Below, piece after piece: positions 1 to 5,751 of a stretch of 10,000 bases of DNA (positions are counted from its first letter, which is position 1; every line of letters begins with the position of its first letter). A program made the position numbers and the translations under genes. The notes under the pieces are model-generated. The model saw nothing but the letters and a program-made list of their open reading frames with translations, was not told where the DNA came from and did no database searches. This stretch comes from Magnetospirillum sp. (lineage in GTDB: Bacteria > Pseudomonadota > Alphaproteobacteria > Rhodospirillales > Magnetospirillaceae). The DNA lies in assembly GCA_020217035.1 (NCBI GenBank), contig JAIWOG010000237.1:1-10000 (forward strand). Reading direction: 5' to 3'.

Positions 1-968
1 GCTTCCTTGCCCGGCTTCAGGATCATCAGCATGCGTTCTTGCGATTCGGACAGCATGATCTCGTAGGCGGTCATGCCGTCTTCGCGCATGGGGACCTGAT
101 CCAGGTCCAGTTCCACGCCCAAGCCCCCCTTGGACGCCATCTCGAAGGACGAGCTGGTCAGGCCGGCGGCGCCCATGTCCTGGATGGCGACGATGACGTC
201 GGTGGCCATCAATTCCAGGCAAGCCTCGATCAGCAGCTTCTCGGTGAAGGGGTCGCCGACCTGCACGGTGGGACGCTTTTCTTCCGACTTCTCGTCGAAC
301 TCGGCCGAGGCCATGGTGGCACCGTGAATGCCGTCACGACCGGTCTTGGACCCGAAATAGACGACCGGGTTGCCGACGCCGGCAGCCGCCGAATAGAAAA
401 TGTTGTGCTTGTCGGCCAGACCCACGGTCATGGCGTTGACCAGGATGTTGCCGTTGTACGACTTGTGGAAATTGGTCTCGCCGCCCACGGTGGGGACGCC
501 GACGCAATTGCCATAGCCGCCGATGCCGGCCACCACGCCCGCCACCAGATGGCGGGTCTTGGGGTTGGCCGGGTCGCCGAAACGCAGCGCGTTCATGTTG
601 GCGATGGGCCGCGCCCCCATGGTGAAGACGTCGCGCAGGATGCCGCCGACGCCGGTCGCCGCGCCCTGGTAGGGCTCGATGAAGCTGGGGTGGTTGTGGC
701 TTTCCATCTTGAACACGATGGCCTGGTCGTCGCCGATGTCGATGATGCCGGCGTTCTCGCCCGGGCCGCAGATCACCCACGGCGCCTTGGTCGGCAGGGT
801 CTTCAGCCACTTCTTCGACGACTTGTAGGAACAATGTTCCGACCACATGACCGAGAAGATGCCCAGTTCGGTCAGATTGGGCTCGCGGCCCATGATCTCG
901 AGGATCAGCTTGTACTCGTCGGGCTTGATGCCGTGTTGGGCGATGACTTCGGGGGTAATTTGGCTCAC
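1..968 (-). CDS. purL: Phosphoribosylformylglycinamidine synthase subunit PurL, 5' part (cut by window edge)
   Basis: Large ATP-dependent subunit of FGAM synthase (fourth step of de novo purine synthesis, cytosolic), which converts FGAR to FGAM with ammonia delivered from PurQ. About 322 N-terminal residues are visible; small-type PurL is usually near 735, so more than half lies before position 1. Recognisable blocks are [12 protein letters not shown] at residues 41-52 with the conserved His45, SHNHPS at 90-95, [17 protein letters not shown] at 98-114, and further on [12 protein letters not shown] and [20 protein letters not shown]. The start is GTG at 968-966, chosen because it overlaps the purQ stop as GTGA and has GGAGG (complement of 976-980) seven bases upstream. 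The frame is open to the window edge with no damage seen. Translational coupling to purQ is likely, giving matched subunit amounts. Identification is very secure. Confidence 0.97.
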   Translation of the reverse strand, partial: MSQITPEVIAQHGIKPDEYKLILEIMGREPNLTELGIFSVMWSEHCSYKSSKKWLKTLPTKAPWVICGPGENAGIIDIGDDQAIVFKMESHNHPSFIEPYQGAATGVGGILRDVFTMGARPIANMNALRFGDPANPKTRHLVAGVVAGIGGYGNCVGVPTVGGETNFHKSYNGNILVNAMTVGLADKHNIFYSAAAGVGNPVVYFGSKTGRDGIHGATMASAEFDEKSEEKRPTVQVGDPFTEKLLIEACLELMATDVIVAIQDMGAAGLTSSSFEMASKGGLGVELDLDQVPMREDGMTAYEIMLSESQERMLMILKPGKE

Positions 969-1654
969 GACAACGCCTCCACCAGCGAATCGAACATCAG
1001 CTTGCCGTCGGCCCCGCCCAGCAGGTCCTCGGCCAAGCGTTCCGGGTGGGGCATCAGGCCCAGCACGGTCTTCTTGTCGTTATAGACGCCGGCGACATTG
1101 CCCAACGAGCCGTTGGGGTTGAATTCGGGGGCGACGGTTCCGTCGGCGCCGCAATAGCGGAAGGCGATCTGGCCGTTGTCTTCCATTTCCCGATAGGTCT
1201 TGGGATCGACGAAATAGTTGCCCTCGGCATGGGCGATGGGGAAACGCACCACGTCGCCGGTCCGGTAATAGCGGCAGAAGTCGTTGCGGTCGTTTTCCAC
1301 CCGAAGGTGAACGTCCTTGCAGATGAATTTCAGCTGCGCGTTGCGCATCAGAACGCCCGGCAGCAGGCCGGCCTCGGTGATGATCTGGAAACCGTTGCAG
1401 ATGCCCAGCACCCGGGTGCCGGCATCGGCGCGGGCCTTGACCTCGCGCATGATCGGCGAATGGGCGGCCATGGCGCCGCAGCGCAGATAGTCACCATAGG
1501 AGAAACCGCCAGGGACGACCACCAGGTCGACCTCGGGCATTTCGGTGTCGCGGTGCCAAACCATAAGCGGCTTGGACCCCATGCTGGCTTCCAGCGCCAC
1601 GGCGACGTCACGGTCGCAGTTGGAGCCGGGGAAAACGATGACGGCGGCTTTCAC
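965..1654 (-). CDS. purQ: Phosphoribosylformylglycinamidine synthase glutaminase subunit PurQ
   Basis: Class I glutamine amidotransferase that hydrolyses glutamine and channels ammonia to PurL in the FGAM synthase complex. It is 229 residues, full length for the family. The N-terminus [16 protein letters not shown] is typical. The nucleophile is Cys86 in LGICNGFQ (83-90) and the rest of the triad is His203/Glu205 in LMPHPE near the C-terminus. [17 protein letters not shown] (48-64) is the conserved oxyanion-side block. The start is GTG (1654-1652) with AGGGA (complement of 1661-1665) six bases upstream; no upstream in-frame alternative looks better. The gene ends in a 4-base overlap with purL, so the two form one transcription unit. 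In many alphaproteobacteria purS, the small third subunit, directly precedes purQ. Here the upstream 154 bases contain no such gene and the next gene is divergent. Confidence 0.98.
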   Translation of the reverse strand: MKAAVIVFPGSNCDRDVAVALEASMGSKPLMVWHRDTEMPEVDLVVVPGGFSYGDYLRCGAMAAHSPIMREVKARADAGTRVLGICNGFQIITEAGLLPGVLMRNAQLKFICKDVHLRVENDRNDFCRYYRTGDVVRFPIAHAEGNYFVDPKTYREMEDNGQIAFRYCGADGTVAPEFNPNGSLGNVAGVYNDKKTVLGLMPHPERLAEDLLGGADGKLMFDSLVEALS

Positions 1655-1660
1655 GGGCGA

Positions 1661-1665
1661 TCCCT
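1661..1665 (-). promoter_or_regulatory. Ribosome binding site of purQ
   Basis: The minus strand reads AGGGA here, six bases before the GTG start at 1654. It supports GTG rather than a downstream codon as the purQ start. Confidence 0.6.
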
Positions 1666-1750
1666 AAGCGGTTGGGATAGGAAGCGTCTTCTTAGCGCCA
1701 AACCGCAACGGTTTCCAGTTGAAAGCAGGCGGCTTGCGACGGAAGACGGA

Positions 1751-1779
1751 TTGTCAGTGCATATCACTTGCAATATCCT
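1751..1779 (+). promoter_or_regulatory. Candidate sigma70-type promoter of the iron transporter operon
   Basis: TTGTCA (1751-1756, five of six matches to the -35 consensus) is followed after exactly 17 bases by TATCCT (1774-1779, four of six matches to -10). Transcription would begin near 1786, leaving a short leader before the TTG start at 1809. The 15-bp dyad at 1758-1772 lies wholly in the spacer, where a bound protein would block RNA polymerase. The elements are visible in the sequence; promoter activity is inferred. Confidence 0.5.
1758..1772. promoter_or_regulatory. Candidate metal-regulator (Fur-family-like) operator, copy 1
   Basis: TGCATATCACTTGCA is a partial dyad with TGCA at both ends and a T-C-A core. 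It sits between the candidate -35 and -10 of the permease gene. A copy with 12 of 15 identical bases, TGCAATTCACTCGCA, lies in front of the binding-protein gene at 4551-4565. Overall form (TGC and GCA ends around an AT-richer core) resembles alphaproteobacterial Fur/Mur-type sites as I remember them, and iron control would suit the downstream genes. The identity of the regulator is inference. Confidence 0.45.
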
Positions 1780-1797
1780 TGTTCCCAATCCGTGTCC

Positions 1798-1802
1798 AAG
1801 GA
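1798..1802 (+). promoter_or_regulatory. Ribosome binding site that selects the TTG start of the permease gene
   Basis: AAGGA lies six bases upstream of TTG at 1809. The upstream in-frame ATG (1719) has no comparable site and would place the candidate promoter inside the coding region, so TTG at 1809 is preferred. Confidence 0.6.
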
Positions 1803-1808
1803 CTTGCC

Positions 1809-3479
1809 TTGCCTCAAATCCCACACTTAAAAAATGGCCTCTCGATCCCCCTGCCCTGGCTGACGGCGGTTGTCGCCCTGGCCGGGTTGGCGGCGTTGCC
1901 GGTGTTGGTGGTGGCCGCCTCGTTGCTGGCGCCGTCGCATGGCACCTGGACGCACCTGGCACAGACGGTGCTGGGGGATTACGTCGGCAACTCGCTGGCT
2001 TTGATGGGCGGCGTCGGACTGGGCGTCACCATCGGCGGCGTCGGCGCCGCCTGGCTGGTGACCATGTGCCGCTTTCCCGGCAGCCGACATCTGGAATGGG
2101 CTTTGCTGCTGCCCTTGGCCATGCCGGCCTATGTGGTGGCCTATGCCTATACCGGGTTCCTGGATTACGCCGGTCCGCTGCAAAGCGGCCTGCGGGCCTT
2201 GTTCGGCTGGCAAAGCGCCCGCGACTATTGGTTCCCCGACATCCGGTCCCTGGGCGGCGCCATCGCGGTGATGGTGTTGGTGCTTTACCCCTATGTCTAC
2301 ATGCTGGCCCGCGCCGCCTTCCTGGAGCAGTCGGTCTGTGTGCTGGAAGCCAGCCGCACCCTGGGGCGCGGCCCCTGGCGGTCGTTCTTCGGCGTCGCCC
2401 TGCCGCTGGCGCGGGCCTCGATCATCGCCGGCCTGGCCCTGGCACTGATGGAGACGCTGAACGATTTCGGCACCGTGCAATATTTCGCCGTCGACACCTT
2501 CACCACCGGCATCTACCGCACCTGGCTGGGGATGGGCCAGCCGGCGGTGGCGGCGCAGCTGGGGGCGGTGCTGATGCTGTTCGTCGCCGTGCTGATCGCC
2601 CTGGAACGTCTGTCGCGCGGCGGCGCCAAAAGCCACCACACCACCACCCGCTACCGCCGCCTGCCCCGCATCGGGTTGACCGGTTGGCACATGGTCCTGG
2701 CGCTGCTGTTCTGCACCTTTCCGGTGGTCTTGGGCTTCGTCGTCCCGGCGGCCATGCTGGCCGTCTGGACCGTCGAGGTTGGGTTGGGGCAATCCTTTGG
2801 CGGCGACTTCCTGCACCTGGCCGGCAACTCGCTGCTTCTGGCCCTGGCCGCCGGATTGGCGGCGGTGGCGGTGGCGGTGGTGCTGTCCTATGCGCAACGT
2901 CTGCACCCCAAGCCGCTGGTGCGCCTCGCGGTGCGGGTGGCGTCCTTGGGCTACGCGGTGCCCGGCTCGGTCATCGCCGTGGGCATCATGGTGCCGCTGG
3001 TGGCGCTGGACCGCGGGCTGGCGCAAGGCATCGAGCGCTGGACCGGCATCTCGCCCGGCCTGTTGCTGACCGGCACCGTCTTCGCCCTGGTCTACGCCTA
3101 CATGGTGCGCTTCCTGGCGGTGTCGGCGGGCAGCGTCGAAGCCAGCTTGGCCAAGGTGACCCCGTCCCTGGAAGCCGCCGCCCGCACCTTGGGCTGCGGC
3201 GCCGTGGCCGCGCTCAGGCGGGTGCACCTGCCGATGATCAAGGGCAGCCTGCTGTCGGCGACCCTGCTGGTCTTCGTCGACGTGATGAAGGAATTGCCGG
3301 CGACCTTGATCATGCGCCCCTTCAACTTCGACACCCTGGCCACCCGCACCTTCACCTACGCTTCCGACGAACGTCTGGCCAGCGCCGGAGCGCCCGCCTT
3401 GGCCATCGTGCTGGTCGGCCTGATCCCGGTGCTGCTGCTGAGCCGCGCCATCGCCAAGTCCCGCCCCGGAGAAGATTGA
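1809..3479 (+). CDS. fbpB: Fe(III)-type ABC transporter, two-domain permease (FbpB/SfuB family)
   Basis: Inner-membrane permease of a ferric-iron-type importer, 556 residues from the TTG at 1809. It is a fusion of two homologous permease halves, the standard FbpB arrangement. Hydrophobic segments run through residues about 15-42, 60-85, 98-118, 148-170, 200-215 and 248-266 in half one, and 296-322, 338-362, 378-400, 416-440, 482-498 and 528-546 in half two. Each half carries a cytoplasmic EAA-type loop that docks on the ATPase: EASRTLGRGPW at 180-190 and EAARTLGCGAV at 455-465. KELPATLIMRPFNFDTLATR (494-513) is characteristic of this family. The stop TGA overlaps the ATG of the ATPase gene. 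An ATG at 1719 would add 30 residues of poor hydrophobic-helix quality, and I reject it because of the RBS and promoter positions. Ferric iron is the likely substrate; other oxyanion or sulfate-type importers are less likely given the family motif. Confidence 0.92.
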   Translation: MPQIPHLKNGLSIPLPWLTAVVALAGLAALPVLVVAASLLAPSHGTWTHLAQTVLGDYVGNSLALMGGVGLGVTIGGVGAAWLVTMCRFPGSRHLEWALLLPLAMPAYVVAYAYTGFLDYAGPLQSGLRALFGWQSARDYWFPDIRSLGGAIAVMVLVLYPYVYMLARAAFLEQSVCVLEASRTLGRGPWRSFFGVALPLARASIIAGLALALMETLNDFGTVQYFAVDTFTTGIYRTWLGMGQPAVAAQLGAVLMLFVAVLIALERLSRGGAKSHHTTTRYRRLPRIGLTGWHMVLALLFCTFPVVLGFVVPAAMLAVWTVEVGLGQSFGGDFLHLAGNSLLLALAAGLAAVAVAVVLSYAQRLHPKPLVRLAVRVASLGYAVPGSVIAVGIMVPLVALDRGLAQGIERWTGISPGLLLTGTVFALVYAYMVRFLAVSAGSVEASLAKVTPSLEAAARTLGCGAVAALRRVHLPMIKGSLLSATLLVFVDVMKELPATLIMRPFNFDTLATRTFTYASDERLASAGAPALAIVLVGLIPVLLLSRAIAKSRPGED

Positions 3480-4510
3480 TGAAACCCGCCATCGGCCTGG
3501 AGATGCAGGGCATCACCCACCATTTCGGCACCTTGCGGGTGGTTGACGACGTGTCGCTGTCCATCGCGCCAGGCGAGTTGGTGTGTCTGCTGGGGCCGTC
3601 GGGCTGCGGCAAGACCACCACGTTGCGCATCGCCGCCGGCCTGGAATCCCCCGGTTCCGGCACCGTCACCCTGAACGGAACCCTGGTGTCGGGTAACGGC
3701 ATCCATTTGCCGCCCGAACGCCGCCACGTGGGGTTCCTGTTCCAGGATTACGCCCTGTTCCCGCATCTGCGGGTGCTGGGCAACGTGGAATTCGGCGTCG
3801 AATCCCTGGCCCCGGCCCAGCGGAAGGCGCGGGCCATGGAGATGCTGGAACAGGTGGGCATGGCCGATTACGCGGGGGCGTGGCCGCATCAATTGTCGGG
3901 CGGCCAGCAACAGCGCGTGGCGCTGGCCCGCGCCCTGGCCCCGGCCCCGGCGTTGATGCTGCTGGACGAACCGTTTTCCGGCCTGGACAAACGCCTGCGC
4001 GACCAGATCCGCGACGAAACCCTGCAGGTGTTGAAGCGCAACAAGGTGGCGACGCTGATGGTCACCCACGACCCCGAGGAAGCCATGTTCATGGCCGACC
4101 GGGTGGCGGTGATGCGCCAGGGCAAGGTGGTGCAGTTCGATCGCCCGGAAACCCTGTACAACGCCCCCGCCGATCCCTTCGTCGCCGCCTTCTTCGGCGA
4201 GGTCAACCAATGGACCGTTCGCGCCCAAGGCGGCACGGCGCACACCGCGCTGGGCGACTTTGCCGTCCCCCATGACGGCGAAGTCGAGGTGCTGGCCCGC
4301 CCCGAGGCCCTGCGGCTGGTCGACGACGGCGCCATCGTCGGCCGCGTGCTGGCCGCCCGCCCCTTGGGTGCGGTCAGCCTGCTGCATTTGCGACTGGCCG
4401 ACAAATGGGATGTGCGGGCTCGCCTGGCCTGCCGCACCCTGCCCGCCGAAGGCGAGATCGTGCGCCTGGCCGTCGATCCAACGCAAGTTTTCCTATACCC
4501 AAGGACATAA
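3479..4510 (+). CDS. fbpC: Fe(III)-type ABC transporter ATP-binding protein (FbpC family)
   Basis: Cytosolic ATPase that drives the permease, 343 residues, close to the usual FbpC length of about 350. Walker A is GPSGCGKT at 39-46, the Q-loop Gln is 89 in FLFQDYALFPH, the signature is LSGGQ at 139-143 followed by QQRVALARAL, Walker B is LMLLDEP at 159-165 with catalytic Glu164, D-loop SGLD is at 167-170, and the switch His is 197 in VTHDPEEA. All are intact. Residues from about 240 on form the C-terminal regulatory (TOBE-like) extension of this subfamily, with RPEAL near 289. The ATG starts inside the permease stop (TGATG), so translation is coupled. Potassium or spermidine ATPases share these motifs, but the neighbours point to iron. 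Confidence 0.95.
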   Translation: MKPAIGLEMQGITHHFGTLRVVDDVSLSIAPGELVCLLGPSGCGKTTTLRIAAGLESPGSGTVTLNGTLVSGNGIHLPPERRHVGFLFQDYALFPHLRVLGNVEFGVESLAPAQRKARAMEMLEQVGMADYAGAWPHQLSGGQQQRVALARALAPAPALMLLDEPFSGLDKRLRDQIRDETLQVLKRNKVATLMVTHDPEEAMFMADRVAVMRQGKVVQFDRPETLYNAPADPFVAAFFGEVNQWTVRAQGGTAHTALGDFAVPHDGEVEVLARPEALRLVDDGAIVGRVLAARPLGAVSLLHLRLADKWDVRARLACRTLPAEGEIVRLAVDPTQVFLYPRT

Positions 4511-4539
4511 ACGCTTCGCCTTGGGTGGCAATGCTGCTA

Positions 4540-4565
4540 GCATGTGAACATGCAATTCACTCGCA
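4540..4565. promoter_or_regulatory. Overlapping dyads and operator copy 2 before the binding-protein gene
   Basis: The 74-bp gap between the ATPase and binding-protein genes holds several overlapping symmetric elements. GCATGTGAACATGC (4540-4553) is a perfect 6-bp-armed palindrome, and GTGAA-N7-TTCAC (4544-4560) is a second dyad. TGCAATTCACTCGCA (4551-4565) matches the motif at 1758-1772 in 12 of 15 bases. TAGCAT at 4538-4543 could serve as a -10 but no convincing -35 goes with it. A second regulated start, or an RNA element that sets the high level usual for binding proteins, is inferred. Confidence 0.45.
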
Positions 4566-4570
4566 TAATC

Positions 4571-4576
4571 AAGGAG
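4571..4576 (+). promoter_or_regulatory. Ribosome binding site of the binding-protein gene
   Basis: AAGGAG lies eight bases before the ATG at 4585 and is one of the strongest sites in the window, in keeping with a periplasmic protein made in excess over its membrane partners. It fixes the start at 4585, directly ahead of a clean signal peptide. Confidence 0.75.
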
Positions 4577-4584
4577 ACGCTCAT

Positions 4585-5601
4585 ATGCGCTTGTTCAACC
4601 GCTTCGCCCTGACCGCCGCCGCCTGCTTGGCCGCCACGACGGTTTCAGCGGCCGAGGTCAACGTCTATTCCGCTCGCAAGGACCATTTGCTGAAGCCGGT
4701 TCTGGACGCCTTCACCAAGGAAACCGGCATCACCGTCAACCTGCTGTCGGCGGAAGCCCCCCAGTTGCTGGAACGGTTGAAAAGCGAAGGCAAGGACAGC
4801 CCGGCCGACCTGTTCGTCACCACCGACGTGGTCCACCTGCACGCCGCCCGTGTCGCCGGCATCCTGGCCCCGGTCAACAGCCCGGTGCTGACCAAGAACA
4901 TCCCCGCCCAGTACCACGACCCGCAGGGTTACTGGTTCGGCCTGTCGGCCCGCGCCCGAGTCGTCTTCTACGCCAAGGACCGGGTCAAGCCGTCGGAACT
5001 GTCCACCTATGAAGACCTGGCTTCCGACAAGTGGAAGGGCCGCATCTGCGTGCGTTCGTCGTCGTCCACCTATAACCAGTCGCTGCTGGGCGGTCTGATC
5101 GCGGTGAACGGCCCGGAAAAGGCCGAAGCCTGGGCCAAGGGCATCGTCGCCAACATGGCCAGGAAGCCGCAAGGCGGCGACACCGACCAGATCAAGGCGG
5201 TGGCCGCCGGTCAGTGCGACATCGCCATCGCCAACACCTATTATTATGGCGGCCTGCAAAGTTCGGCCAAGGCCGACGAACGCGAAACGGCGGCCAAGGT
5301 CGGCATCTTCTTCCCCAACCAATCCGACCGCGGCGCCCACATGAACGTCGCCGGCGCCGGCCTGACCATGTCGGCCAAGAACAAGGCCGAGGCGGTGAAG
5401 TTGCTGGAATTCATGGCCGGCCCGCAGGCGCAGAAGCTGTTCGCCGAAGCCAACAGCGAGTTCCCGGTGGTGGCCACCGCCAAGCTGTCGCCCACGGTGG
5501 AAGGCTGGGGCAAGTTCAAGGCCGAAACCGTCAACGTCGCCATGCTGGGCGAAAACGCCGCCCGCGCCGTGCTGATCTTCGACCGAGTCGGCTGGCGCTG
5601 A
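4585..5601 (+). CDS. fbpA: Periplasmic Fe(III)-binding protein (FbpA/FutA family)
   Basis: Extracytoplasmic solute-binding protein that captures ferric iron and delivers it to the FbpB/FbpC pair. It is 338 residues, normal for the family. Residues 1-22 are a signal peptide (MRLFNR, hydrophobic AAACLAATTV, VSA cleavage box), and the mature protein begins AEVNVYSARKDH with the conserved Tyr28. The tyrosine run NTYYYGG (218-224; Tyr219-221) matches the paired iron-ligand tyrosines of FbpA/FutA1, and Tyr163 in SSTYNQS is a further candidate ligand. Cys155 (GRICVR) and Cys211 (AGQCDIA) could form a disulfide. It comes last in the operon rather than first, after a gap with its own regulatory-looking elements and strong RBS. 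Substrate is assigned from the tyrosines and neighbours; loss of those ligands would have argued for another ion. Confidence 0.94.
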   Translation: MRLFNRFALTAAACLAATTVSAAEVNVYSARKDHLLKPVLDAFTKETGITVNLLSAEAPQLLERLKSEGKDSPADLFVTTDVVHLHAARVAGILAPVNSPVLTKNIPAQYHDPQGYWFGLSARARVVFYAKDRVKPSELSTYEDLASDKWKGRICVRSSSSTYNQSLLGGLIAVNGPEKAEAWAKGIVANMARKPQGGDTDQIKAVAAGQCDIAIANTYYYGGLQSSAKADERETAAKVGIFFPNQSDRGAHMNVAGAGLTMSAKNKAEAVKLLEFMAGPQAQKLFAEANSEFPVVATAKLSPTVEGWGKFKAETVNVAMLGENAARAVLIFDRVGWR

Positions 5602-5612
5602 CACCGATGCAC

Positions 5613-5644
5613 GGGGGAAGGGGCGAAAGTCCCTTTCCCCTTTT
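5613..5644 (+). terminator. Rho-independent terminator of the iron transporter operon
   Basis: A 12-bp stem (5613-5624 with 5629-5640, G-U pairs at two positions) closes on a GAAA tetraloop at 5625-5628 and is followed by TTTT at 5641-5644. It starts 11 bases after the binding-protein stop codon and separates that operon from the downstream signalling gene. Confidence 0.85.
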
Positions 5645-5721
5645 GCATTCTGGCTATGCTTTAGAACTAGTGATCTTCGCCTTGCCAAATTGCCTTCGGA
5701 AATGGCACTGATGGGTGCGCA

Positions 5722-5732
5722 CACAAATTGTG
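5722..5732. promoter_or_regulatory. 11-bp dyad upstream of the PAS-GGDEF-EAL gene
   Basis: CACAAATTGTG has perfect 5-bp arms around a central A and lies a few bases before the GGGGAG ribosome site. Its position suits a repressor site or a leader element. No known operator is matched with confidence, and no clear -35/-10 pair was found in 5645-5740. Confidence 0.3.
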
Positions 5733-5738
5733 CACTTT

Positions 5739-5744
5739 GGGGAG
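5739..5744 (+). promoter_or_regulatory. Ribosome binding site that selects TTG 5752
   Basis: GGGGAG is seven bases before TTG at 5752, ideal spacing. The earlier TTG codons at 5728 and 5737 lie upstream of or overlap this site. The ATG at 5770 has only a weak GGACGG ahead of it. Confidence 0.55.
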
Positions 5745-5751
5745 TTGGCGA

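Noticed and set aside
39..1085. A 348-codon plus-strand open frame opposite purL/purQ.
   Set aside because: His/Asp/Gly-rich translation with no domain, antisense to clear purL sequence; a mirror-frame artefact of GC bias.
1719..1808. Upstream ATG extension of the permease by 30 residues.
   Set aside because: It overlaps the candidate promoter and operator, has no good RBS, and TTG 1809 has AAGGA at six bases.
1046..4510. A 1154-codon open frame on the plus strand.
   Set aside because: Only its last 343 codons (from 3479) encode a protein, the ABC ATPase. The rest runs antisense to purQ and out of frame through the permease, with Gly/Arg-rich low-complexity translation typical of GC-rich shadows.
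4543..4560. TGTGA...TCAC as a CRP-type site.
   Set aside because: The half-sites are nine bases apart instead of six, so the spacing does not fit CRP.
5703..5718. TGGCAC followed by GGGTGC, suggesting a sigma54 promoter before the PAS-GGDEF-EAL gene.
   Set aside because: The GG and GC elements are 11 rather than 10 bases apart and the TTGC half is poor, so it fails the strict spacing of sigma54 sites.
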